Source: DASZHC01 sp035938215 | Lineage (GTDB): Bacteria; Verrucomicrobiota; Verrucomicrobiia; Chthoniobacterales; JAFAMB01 | Assembly: GCA_035938215.1 (NCBI GenBank) | Contig: DASZHC010000135.1 | Coordinates: forward strand, 1 to 13,643 | DNA: 13,643 nucleotides | Direction: 5' to 3' | Shown here: piece after piece, positions 1 through 5,737 of the stretch | How the letters are laid out: each line of letters begins with the position of its first letter | Numbering within the stretch: position 1 is the stretch's first letter | Program-made: the position numbers and the translations under genes | The notes under the pieces: model-generated | Databases searched by the model: none | What the model saw: only the letters and a program-made list of their open reading frames with translations | Told to the model about the DNA's origin: nothing

Positions 1-506
1 AGCGCGGTAACCTGAGAACGTAACATGTCGCAACGAAATTCCGCACTTCCACTGGATTCGCTGGCCAAGTCTTCGAATGCGGCCCGGAGAATCGGGTAGG
101 TCGAACCGGCGATTTGAAAAGTGGCTCGGTCTTTCGTCGTCGTGCTAAATTGCGCCAGATTGTGAAGCAGGCGGTAAGGTCGGTTATCTCCACTGAAGAG
201 CAACGCCGGTTCAAAGCATAAAACATAACCACTCAACGTATCGTTCCATTTCCAGGCGTGAACCTGGCCCGGCGGGACGAAAATCAGGCTGCCGCGAGTG
301 ACCGGGTAACTTCGGCCGTCGCTCATGAAGGTACCATTGCCTGATTCAATCCAAAACAAATGGTAAAAATCATGCCGATGCGGAATCTTTCGGAAAGGCA
401 CCTGTTTAGTGAGTTGGTCGATGGAAATTCCCAAAAGTTCATCAACGTCATCGCGTCCGCTAGCCATTGAAAATAGCGGAATTTTGAGCGGTTTTTCGGA
501 CAACAT
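1..506 (-). CDS. AraC-family transcriptional regulator, N-terminal cupin domain (partial, runs off left edge)
   Basis: Minus-strand reading from an ATG at 504-506 stays open to the left edge, giving 168 residues. The visible part is a cupin-type ligand-sensing domain. It has a metal-cupin-like PHRHDFYHLFWI motif at residues 42-53, a glycine turn (IESGNG) at 53-58, and a second cupin motif LIFVPPGQVHAW at 74-85. This is the usual N-terminal half of AraC/XylS regulators; the C-terminal double helix-turn-helix would lie beyond base 1 and cannot be checked. Such proteins normally bind a small ligand and switch on neighbouring genes. No strong Shine-Dalgarno precedes the ATG. A DJ-1/PfpI scrap lies divergently just upstream (573 onward) and may be the remnant of a former target gene; that link is inference. 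A stand-alone cupin protein is the alternative. Confidence 0.8.
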   Translation of the reverse strand, partial: MLSEKPLKIPLFSMASGRDDVDELLGISIDQLTKQVPFRKIPHRHDFYHLFWIESGNGTFMSDGRSYPVTRGSLIFVPPGQVHAWKWNDTLSGYVLCFEPALLFSGDNRPYRLLHNLAQFSTTTKDRATFQIAGSTYPILRAAFEDLASESSGSAEFRCDMLRSQVTA

Positions 507-572
507 TTTCAAGACGGCAACCCAACCGAAATCATCGACCGAGTTTTGATGGCATGCAAACGCTCGGAATAA

Positions 573-842
573 TGTTGGAAATCCGCAGTCGAAGCAGGCA
601 AAGTGATCACCGCAGCAGACGTGTCCGGGGGAGTCGATATGGCCTTGGTGTTGGCTGCCGAGCTTGCTGGCCAAATGATCGGTCGCGAAACGCGAGCGAC
701 GCTTCGCAGTTCCTCTTTCCACGCCGGCGAGCACCGGCACAGAAGCCTGCCAACAACCAGACGGGGATGCTGGCTCACCCAAAGCCGGCTTTTTCCGGTC
801 GACGATCCGTCCCGCCAAACCAGACGCATCACCGTTGCGTAG
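573..842 (+). pseudogene. C-terminal scrap of a DJ-1/PfpI-family protein
   Basis: After an in-frame TAA at 570-572 the plus frame reads a short stretch containing EAGKVITAADVSGGVDMAL and then AAELAGQMIG. This matches the conserved C-terminal strand-helix of DJ-1/PfpI amidotransferase-like proteins, usually of the form GxVITAAGVSAGIDMAL. About 25 residues later SSFHAG may correspond to the PPFDAG tail of the same family. The nucleophile-elbow cysteine domain and everything else upstream are absent, and the remaining sequence loses family character before the stop at 842. It is therefore a remnant, although a GTG at 603 could formally start a 79-residue protein. It lies divergent from the AraC-type gene, an arrangement often seen for such pairs. 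Confidence 0.6.
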
Positions 843-1042
843 TATTGGGTTAGCAGTCGCGCAATGTGCAATCGCGAGGGCCGCAATCTGCAAGGCTTCT
901 CCTGTTCTCAAGGCCGGAGTGCGGTTTCAATCGGAGCGATTTAAACTCACTGACGAGTGAGGGCTTCCCTTTCTTGGCCAACCGAAACAGGAGACCGGAT
1001 AGGCACGCTTCTGGCTACGTCGAAGAATTCGCAACTGATTTT

Positions 1043-1282
1043 ATGAAAAAATATCTTCTCCTCATCTTGTTAGCGCTCGGGCTCGTGGCTTTCATACCCC
1101 AAAAGGCGAAGGCTGAGGGTTATTTTGGTATATCTGTCGGACCCGCTTATTGCGCCCCTTATCCGGTGTATTACGGGGGCTATTATCCGCACTACTATCG
1201 CCAATATTATTACTACGATAATCCGTACCGGTACGGGCATTGGCGCCATCACCATCATTGGCACCACGACGATGATGATTAA
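1043..1282 (+). CDS. Small secreted Tyr/His/Asp-rich protein
   Basis: A 79-residue protein. I chose the ATG at 1043 over an upstream in-frame start because it opens a textbook signal peptide: MKKY, a hydrophobic core LLLILLALGLVAFI, and an AKA cleavage site before EGYFG. The mature part of about 54 residues is low complexity: glycine/tyrosine-rich in the middle (YYGGYYPHYYRQYYYY), then a tail of tryptophan, histidine and four terminal aspartates (WRHHHHWHHDDDD). The protein is presumably exported to the periplasm or cell surface. The His/Asp tail could bind metal and the Tyr-rich part could self-associate; both are inferences from composition. I do not recognise a named family. No neighbour is clearly co-transcribed. 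The complementary frames here are low-complexity shadows. Confidence 0.7.
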   Translation: MKKYLLLILLALGLVAFIPQKAKAEGYFGISVGPAYCAPYPVYYGGYYPHYYRQYYYYDNPYRYGHWRHHHHWHHDDDD

Positions 1283-1358
1283 GCCGAAACGCTTTTGAGT
1301 CCAAGGCGGATGGAAGTCGCAGATGAGCGGCCGCAGGGCAATCCGATGAAAATCGTGC

Positions 1359-1760
1359 GGCACGCAAATTGATCGTTACCGATCGGCTGAAGTAGGGCGG
1401 CCGGTCAGGCAAGTTTGCAACCATGGCTTCCACAAACTGGTCCCGATCTTTCAATTGCAGCGCCCAGCGTCGGCCGGAAGCTTCAGCAGCTTGTCGAAGA
1501 GCGAACTATAGAGCATTGCGGCGAGCTCATGCGAGCCAATTTCCCGATCGCGCAGATCCGGTCTACCTACGTCACCGGCAAAAAGCGTGTCGCCGGAAAA
1601 CAAAGCAACTGGAATGCCGGATTCGAACAGACATAGAAAGATGCTGTCGGGCGAATGACCTGGTGTCGTGATCACCTCAATCTCCAAGAGTCCGACGGGG
1701 ATTCGATCGCCCTCTCTAACGTCGCGGTGGACGAACGTCGCAGGAGCTTTTTCAGAAATT
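1359..1760 (-). pseudogene. Broken metallo-beta-lactamase-fold / rhodanese-type hydrolase
   Basis: Two minus frames together spell the middle of an MBL-fold protein of the persulfide-dioxygenase/rhodanese-fusion type. The first reads VREGDRIPVG, then VITTPGHSPDSIF, FSGDTLFAGDVGRPDL and LYSSLFDKLLKLPAD, and stops at 1451. The second, shifted frame reads WALQLKDRDQFVEAM, then LPDRPPYFSRSVTINLR, the linker that normally joins the MBL domain to a rhodanese domain. The N-terminal HxHxDH metal site is missing. The segment that should link these blocks, which carries the YPAHGAGS histidine, is deleted with loss of frame at about 1451-1465. Rhodanese sequence decays below 1359. The 5' end is cut at about 1760, where an unrelated kinase-like fragment begins on the other strand. 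An intact enzyme would hydrolyse or oxidise a sulfur or thioester substrate; this copy cannot. Confidence 0.75.
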
Positions 1761-2084
1761 GCGGCTCACCCCGAAGTGCGGGAACGTTTTCTGCGCGAAG
1801 TACGCGCAGCCGCTCGGCTTCGGCACTCAAACGTCGCCTCCGTCTTTTACTACGGATCCAAGGGTGTGACTCAGCTTGGCTTTAAATTGCAGCATGATGA
1901 CTCTTTCACGATCGGCGCGGTTCGGCACCTGGACGAACACTGGTCAGAGTTAAAGCCGCTCTTGGAGGCGGAAGGCCTCGAGCTTTTAATCGCAGCCGTT
2001 GAAGCGCCGAGGATACCTCAGCCCAAGGCGTCCGTCACGAACGTCAACGTGCTCGGATCGTTATCCGAACCAGTCAGGGCGTGA
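1668..2084 (+). CDS. Chimeric ORF: Ser/Thr-kinase N-lobe scrap joined to an unrecognised domain
   Basis: The open frame spans 138 codons but is a patchwork. Its first ~29 residues are antisense to the MBL remnant and are probably not real protein. Residues ~32-62 (HPEVRERFLREVRAAARLRH, then SNVASVFYYG) match the alphaC-helix/beta4 region of bacterial Hanks-type Ser/Thr kinases, normally RFxREARAAARLxHPNVxxVxxxG. No ATP loop, lysine or catalytic loop is present. From a GTG at 1866 a 72-residue segment follows (QLGFKLQHDDSFTIGAVRHL, ELKPLLEAEGLELLIAAVEA, ending LGSLSEPVRA). It looks protein-like but I do not recognise it. The plausible real gene is therefore 1866-2084, fused by chance or rearrangement to kinase debris. 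A proline-rich micro-ORF follows 14 bases after the stop. Confidence 0.45.
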   Translation: MITSISKSPTGIRSPSLTSRWTNVAGAFSEIAAHPEVRERFLREVRAAARLRHSNVASVFYYGSKGVTQLGFKLQHDDSFTIGAVRHLDEHWSELKPLLEAEGLELLIAAVEAPRIPQPKASVTNVNVLGSLSEPVRA

Positions 2085-2098
2085 GGAAAGGTTAAAAC

Positions 2099-2200
2099 GT
2101 GCCATCAAAACCACTACCAGGTCCCGATCGCCCGAAGCATCCGAAGGGCGGACCTCCGCTTAGTCCAAAGCCATCACCGCACCCGGAACCACCGCGGTAG
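2099..2200 (+). CDS. Proline-rich micro-protein (33 aa), candidate
   Basis: A GTG-started frame encodes 33 residues, about a third of them proline with many Lys/Arg/His (for example PLPGPDRPKHPKGGPPL). A purine-rich GAGGAAAGG lies about 9 bases upstream, just after the preceding ORF's stop, so translation linked to the 1866-2084 segment is plausible. A strong hairpin follows at 2226-2255. No known family comes to mind, and compositional bias alone could produce such a frame. Function unknown. Confidence 0.3.
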   Translation: MPSKPLPGPDRPKHPKGGPPLSPKPSPHPEPPR

Positions 2201-2225
2201 GTCACCAGGAGATTTTGTATGGCAT

Positions 2226-2260
2226 GGCTTAAAGTAGATACTCCTACTTTAAGCCCTTTT
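2226..2260 (+). terminator. 12-bp perfect hairpin, probable intrinsic terminator
   Basis: Arms GGCTTAAAGTAG (2226-2237) and CTACTTTAAGCC (2244-2255) are perfectly complementary around a 6-base loop. They are followed on the plus strand by CTTTT. The hairpin sits between the convergent ends of the plus ORFs (2084/2200) and the minus cupredoxin gene (stop at 2299), so it could end transcription from both sides. The short T-run favours the plus direction. Confidence 0.65.
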
Positions 2261-2298
2261 CCCGTTAGCACTCTTTTAAAGCGCCTGGGGCCTCGCCA

Positions 2299-3402
2299 TC
2301 AAGGAAGGACCATCACTGTCCCCTTCATGCCCAGATTATCATGAAGTGCGCAAATGTAAGGAAAAGTCCCCGCATTCGTAAAGGTTACGCGGAACCGCGT
2401 AACGCCCAGGGCTGGCACCGGGGGTGACTCCGGTACACCAAGTCGCTCCTGCGGCGGCGCAACGATGAGGCCTGAGTGAACACTGTCTGCATTGGAAGAG
2501 ATTGTACCATGCAGCGCCCCATCCGCGTCTGGGTCTTTATTTAAGTTGCCGGAAGGAGGAACCGGGTCTGCTGGTGCGATCCCGAAGGTGACGGTATGAG
2601 GTGTCACCGGGTCATGATTGTTCCACTCCACAGTCTGCCCGGCATGAATCACAATCTTGTCGTCTATGAAGCGCACCACCGACAGTGTCTGAGATCCTCC
2701 CGCCGTGGCCGAGATTTCTCCAACACCAACGGTAACCAGATGTGCATCGATTGAGTGGTGGTGTTCTCCCAGGTCGCCATGTTGCCGACAGGCCTCTTCG
2801 AGGTGGCCATCGCGATCTGAGAGTAAATCCCGCCGCTGATCGGCGGCCTGCCGGTCATAGAAATCCTGATCGTGCGGAAGCAGTTGGGAAAGATCGAGGA
2901 CGTGAACGGCCCCGGTCATTCTTTCATGGACCAGGCACACCAGCATGAAGTTTCCGGCGCTCGGGAACATTACGGTGTAGGTGGCTGGCTTAACGAGAGG
3001 AGGAGTGGTCACCTCCGTTGAGCCGTCAAAAGTGGCTGGGCTGGGTGAAAACGGTCCCGTTGTGAAATCTGGCCGGGGCAAAGTGGCAGGCAGGAAGGTC
3101 ACGGTATGGATCTCGTCCACGTCCCATCGCCAAGTAATACTGTCGCCGGCGTGAATCCAGATCTCATTAGGAAGAAACGCCAGCGCCTGATGTCCCATGT
3201 CAGCGCTCTGAGCTCCCACGGTAGCGTGCCACTGCGCAGGGCTGGAATTCGGAGTAGGAGCAGGAGTCGCCCTCACCGCCTGGGGAACAATCAAGACAGC
3301 AAGTAACAACGCCCAACGTAAAAGCGCTGGGAACCAAGTCGATCGGGAAAAGAGAAGCTTCGTGTTTCTTCCAAGATTTTCAGGTAGCGCGGATTTATTC
3401 AT
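2299..3402 (-). CDS. Exported two-domain cupredoxin (plastocyanin/azurin-like copper protein)
   Basis: A 367-residue protein. The ATG at 3402 is preferred to an upstream TTG because it gives a normal signal segment: basic residues, then WALLLAVLIVPQAVRA ending near residue 45. Two cupredoxin domains each show complete type-1 copper ligands. Domain 1 (about 60-170) has His99 in EIHTVTF and Cys156, His159, Met162 in CLVHERM. Domain 2 (about 222-367) has His269 in TPHTVTFG and Cys351, His354, Met359 in CALHDNLGM. The linker at 175-222 is rich in Asp, His, Arg and Gln (GEHHHS). The protein probably binds copper in the periplasm and carries electrons or buffers copper. It appears intact. No operon partner is seen; TTGACA (minus strand, 3476-3471) could be a -35 box, with only a weak -10. 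Confidence 0.85.
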   Translation of the reverse strand: MNKSALPENLGRNTKLLFSRSTWFPALLRWALLLAVLIVPQAVRATPAPTPNSSPAQWHATVGAQSADMGHQALAFLPNEIWIHAGDSITWRWDVDEIHTVTFLPATLPRPDFTTGPFSPSPATFDGSTEVTTPPLVKPATYTVMFPSAGNFMLVCLVHERMTGAVHVLDLSQLLPHDQDFYDRQAADQRRDLLSDRDGHLEEACRQHGDLGEHHHSIDAHLVTVGVGEISATAGGSQTLSVVRFIDDKIVIHAGQTVEWNNHDPVTPHTVTFGIAPADPVPPSGNLNKDPDADGALHGTISSNADSVHSGLIVAPPQERLGVPESPPVPALGVTRFRVTFTNAGTFPYICALHDNLGMKGTVMVLP

Positions 3403-3468
3403 GCAGGGAAGAGGGTTCGAGTTAGGGGGCAAGAAAGTAGCGTTTTTAGGCTGAGAAAAGCCGCTCAA

Positions 3469-3652
3469 CGTGTCAAGCTCTATTTACGCCTCTTACAGCC
3501 TCTTTCCGAAGCGTTCACCCTACCAGTGGGGCGAATCCCTAAATCCGAGGCCCGTCTGGAACGATATTAGAGCAGCGCTGCCCCTTTGAAGCGATCGAGA
3601 AACATTACGAGTGCTGGAGATCTCATAGGTTAGCAGGATCCCGACGATAACT
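3469..3652. other. Intergenic stretch without recognisable gene
   Basis: Between the cupredoxin start and the HEPN gene stop (both minus strand) I see no plausible protein, RNA gene or long inverted repeat. It must hold the cupredoxin promoter; the TTGACA on the minus strand at 3476-3471 is the only candidate element. Confidence 0.4.
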
Positions 3653-4273
3653 TCAGAGCGTCGCACAGTTTTCTATGTCAGTTTTGTATTGTCGCAGCAG
3701 GGTTAGGACCTCCTGCAGCAGGTCATCAAAGGAATCTTTATCTATGTCCAGATAGGCGCCGTGAGCCTCATTCCGTCGGCGCAGCAAGCTTTCATCCAAG
3801 AATTTAAATTTTGCCTCATAGTTGACGGGGTTCACACCTATAGCACAAGCGATGTTCTCAAAAACTTCAGCATTTAGGTTCGACTTGGTTTGAAGGCCCG
3901 AAAAATCACCTAGCGATGCTCGTTCCGTGAGATTATCGAGAAAAAATTTGACGACTTCGATGTGTATGCGCGCCTTTTTGGCCTGGCCAAAATTCTCCAA
4001 GTGTCTCCGCGCCGCCATCGCCACAAAACAAGGAGAGAGCTCTTCGTGTCTGAGTTTTTGGCGATTTACGAAATCGATGTATGCCGTTGATGCTATTTTT
4101 ACGAAGCCTTCCCAATGTGCGTAGAGGATAGGGATGCCTGCCCTAAGGAAGGCCTTCTGCGCTGGTCCATCCGCCTGATGAATTGTTCCCTTGATCAAAG
4201 ACAACTCCTTAATCCGCCAGGCAAACTCAGAATCGAGCAGCTCTTGAAGTTCTGTTACCGAACGAACCTTCAT
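3653..4273 (-). CDS. HEPN-domain protein, MAE_28990/MAE_18760-like (putative RNase of a toxin or defence pair)
   Basis: A 206-residue soluble protein from the ATG at 4273. An early YAHWEGFVK motif (51-59) is a hallmark of the MAE_28990-type HEPN family. The C-terminal helix carries LLRRRNEAHGAYL, with Arg165/Arg166 and His171 giving the HEPN R-x4-6-H motif that forms the metal-independent RNase site. The usual spacing of the Arg-Asn pair to His is one residue shorter here. HEPN proteins commonly act as RNA-cleaving toxins or abortive-infection effectors. This family is often encoded beside DUF262 (ParB/Srx-like) proteins. The gene overlaps by one base (TGATG) the stop of exactly such a DUF262-like C-terminal remnant, which implies translational coupling. 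Length and motifs suggest it is intact; whether it is active without its full partner is unknown. Confidence 0.8.
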   Translation of the reverse strand: MKVRSVTELQELLDSEFAWRIKELSLIKGTIHQADGPAQKAFLRAGIPILYAHWEGFVKIASTAYIDFVNRQKLRHEELSPCFVAMAARRHLENFGQAKKARIHIEVVKFFLDNLTERASLGDFSGLQTKSNLNAEVFENIACAIGVNPVNYEAKFKFLDESLLRRRNEAHGAYLDIDKDSFDDLLQEVLTLLRQYKTDIENCATL

Positions 4274-4509
4274 CAGGGGCGGAAGAAAGTTTCTGCAAGG
4301 GGAAGTAGATTCGCTAGTCTCGTAGTTCCTCGAACGCCAGCACCGGAATTGCGAGTGAACGTTTCATTTGACCAAAGACCTCGGAGACGCTCGTTCAAAA
4401 ACGACGAGAGTTTCTCCGGTTCGAGCTCGTTCAACTGGCGGAGGTTCTTAGAGACGCCAATAGCGAAGACTTCGAATACAGACATCAAAACTTGCCAGTG
4501 AAATGCCCG
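4273..4509 (-). pseudogene. C-terminal remnant of a DUF262-type (GmrSD-like/ParB-Srx) protein
   Basis: The minus frame is open from just after a TAG at about 4510 to a TGA at 4273-4275. It reads RAFHWQVLMSVFEVFAIGVS, then FLNERLRGLWSNETFTRN, then TTRLANLLPLAETFFRP. The pattern resembles the C-terminus of many DUF262 proteins: a helix of the form xxFxxxLFEVLxxxxS, a DxxF segment, then a short Arg-containing helix ending in a phenylalanine-rich tail. The N-terminal DUF262 nuclease/NTP-binding domain is absent; upstream sequence is a palindrome cluster. An ATG at 4485 or TTG at 4488 could still start a 70-71-residue product and would feed ribosomes into the HEPN gene through the TGATG overlap. 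Family assignment is from memory of the pattern and is moderate. Confidence 0.55.
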
Positions 4510-4515
4510 CTAAAA

Positions 4516-4635
4516 ATGAGTGAACCCGACGCTCAAACAATCCGCCGGCGAAACCGGATCGCTGGACAGCGTCGAGCGGTTGCTCGACTTCATGCCAGGC
4601 TGCATGAAGTTATTCTCGGCCGGCGGCCCAGCTAG
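4516..4635 (+). CDS. Arginine-rich micro-ORF over a palindrome cluster (doubtful)
   Basis: A 39-residue ATG frame rich in Arg, Ala and His (for example TIRRRNRIAGQRRAVARLH). It lies wholly over the palindromes at 4542-4626, so the composition may come from the DNA or RNA structure rather than coding selection. No Shine-Dalgarno is evident. I list it because the frame is clean, but a structural role for the DNA is the better explanation. Confidence 0.15.
   Translation: MSEPDAQTIRRRNRIAGQRRAVARLHARLHEVILGRRPS
4542..4626. repeat. Cruciform-like cluster: 8-bp outer arms enclosing three hairpins
   Basis: Outer arms CCGCCGGC (4542-4549) and GCCGGCGG (4619-4626) are perfectly complementary. Between them lie three hairpins: CGCTG/CAGCG (4560-4564/4567-4571), GTCGAGC/GCTCGAC (4571-4577/4582-4588, loop GGTT) and CTTCATGC/GCATGAAG (4588-4595/4602-4609, 6-base loop). 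The set would fold into a cloverleaf-like shape as RNA or extruded DNA. It is not a tRNA: no T-loop or anticodon arm consensus is present. It directly abuts the break in the DUF262-like gene, suggesting a mobile-element end, recombination site or structured RNA. Confidence 0.6.
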
Positions 4636-4917
4636 TGAGGCCTATTTTATTTAGCAATTTTGCTATTGGGGTTATTTCTATGTTTGCAATGACGCTAGCA
4701 TTAGTGATCATGGGCCAGTCGCGGCCCTGGAGCGACCGTTACCTCTTCTTGGCTTTCAACGCGCGGATAAAGGCTATTTCCAGGAATATTTTCATACGCT
4801 GCTTGCACAACGATTGATAGAGTCCGGGTACAAGCTTCGGCGAACGGACAGGGGCTGGCATCAGTGGGAGATGGCGTGTTGGACGTTCGGAGCCACCTTC
4901 CCCGGCTTGAATGATGG
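4636..4917. other. Unassigned stretch upstream of the group II intron tail
   Basis: Open frames exist on both strands but none looks like a known protein. On the plus strand the sequence just before 4918 should belong to intron domain IV or earlier if the element was once complete. I see no reverse-transcriptase or maturase motifs here and no clear GTGYG 5' intron end, so the intron is truncated. Confidence 0.35.
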
Positions 4918-4990
4918 GAGCCGACTGAATCGAGAGGTTCACGGTCGGTTCTGGAAGGGCCTGAGGGTGCAATCCCGTTTGGCTACCCAC
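4918..4990 (+). ncRNA. Group II intron remnant: domains V and VI
   Basis: Bases 4918-4951 form a 34-nt domain V. The basal stem GAGCCGAC/GTCGGTTC contains the catalytic AGC. The 2-base CG bulge is at 4942-4943, the upper stem is TGAAT/GTTCA, and the loop is CGAGAG. This matches the canonical bacterial GAGCCG...CGGTTC domain V in every feature. A second hairpin (4957-4987: outer GG/CC, GCC/GGC, inner GGG/CCC) follows with an unpaired A at 4985, consistent with a branch-point domain VI. The intron 3' end would be close to 4990 (AC). No intron-encoded reverse transcriptase or 5' end is seen in the window, so this is the 3' tail of a truncated retroelement. Confidence 0.75.
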
Positions 4991-5004
4991 CCGGCGTTGG
5001 CGCG

Positions 5005-5450
5005 TCAGAAGAGCGTCGACGGGCAGATCGACCCCGCGGCCTGGGGCGGAGCGCCGGCAAACGACGCTATCCCGAACGATCCCGAAGGCACGTTCGCCGG
5101 CGGAGTCACGTCACGCGCGCTCGAATACAAGAGTTTTCCGTTCGCGTCGATCGGCACCAGTTTGCCGTGGTTGTTACCGTCGCCGAAGAGCACGTAGTCG
5201 ACGACCGACACCGGTCCCCCCGCGCTGCATTCGCTGCTCGCGCCGATTCCGGCAACGTCCCAGTTACCGTTCCATGGCAGATCGTACCAGAGTGAGCAGC
5301 CGATGCGCCGGGACAGCGAAATCGGACTCAAGGTGATGCGTTAACCGAAATTGTATACTCGCCGAAGTGCTGGTTTAGGCCGAGCACCAAGCCTTCATTG
5401 AATAAAAGATCCGTGGATCCGGAACCTTGATATCTGACCTGTCCCTTTTG
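5005..5450 (-). pseudogene. Frameshifted hypothetical protein (probably secreted or beta-rich), 3' part
   Basis: The minus frame upstream reads YQGSGSTDLLFNEG, then GLNQHFGEYTISVNASP, and stops at 5328-5330. The adjacent frame then continues from about 5331 with LSPISLSRRIGCSLWYDLPW, then NGNWDVAGIG, VDYVLFGDGNNHGKLVPIDA, and ends at 5005. Both pieces look like one protein broken by a single-base frameshift at about 5328. There is no ATG for the downstream piece, only a TTG at 5331. Short polar repeats and aromatic residues suggest a beta-rich extracytoplasmic protein; I do not recognise the family. The stop lies 14 bases from the 3' end of the group II intron remnant, so the intron may have interrupted the original gene. 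A sequencing error could mimic the frameshift. Confidence 0.45.
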
Positions 5451-5456
5451 CGCTCT

Positions 5457-5531
5457 TTTTACTACATCATCGGCGACAACGGTGCCTCGGCCGAGGGTAC
5501 GTTGAACGGCGCTTACAACGAAATGGCGGCG
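5457..5531 (+). pseudogene. Arylsulfatase scrap
   Basis: The plus frame reads FYYIIGDNGASAEGTL followed by NGAYNEMAA. This is the highly conserved GDNGASAEGTLNG block of formylglycine-dependent arylsulfatases, which lies well inside a protein of some 500-780 residues. Nothing before or after it matches: the frame turns into Arg/Ser-rich sequence (RRTSTARAS) and stops at 5621. The catalytic C-x-P-x-R signature is absent. This is a ~25-codon fossil of a sulfatase gene. Confidence 0.7.
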
Positions 5532-5737
5532 CGAAGGACATCGACAGCTCGCGCGTCGACATCCAAGAAGCAGATACAGCGCAAGGCGAAGAGTGAGCGA
5601 CCGCGGGACAGGGGCTACTGAGCGCTGCCGGTTGTGTTACGTGGCGGGTGTTGCGGTGTCCGAGGATCATTATAGCGGAAAAGGGGCTTAAACGCGCTGT
5701 TACGAGCTACGTCGGCAAGCCGGTAAAGGAGACCGGC

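Noticed and set aside
509..886. 125-residue minus-strand frame
   Set aside because: Composition is Ser/Arg-rich without motifs, and it is antisense to the DJ-1/PfpI scrap.
1070..1363. 97-residue minus-strand frame rich in Ile/Val/Pro
   Set aside because: It is the complement of the low-complexity secreted protein at 1043-1282; no independent support.
4542..4626. Integron attC or tRNA interpretation of the palindrome cluster
   Set aside because: No GTTRRRY/RYYYAAC core sites and no tRNA T-loop or anticodon arm; kept only as an unexplained structure.
4739..4990. 83-residue minus-strand frame
   Set aside because: It is antisense to the group II intron domains V and VI, which fully explain the sequence.
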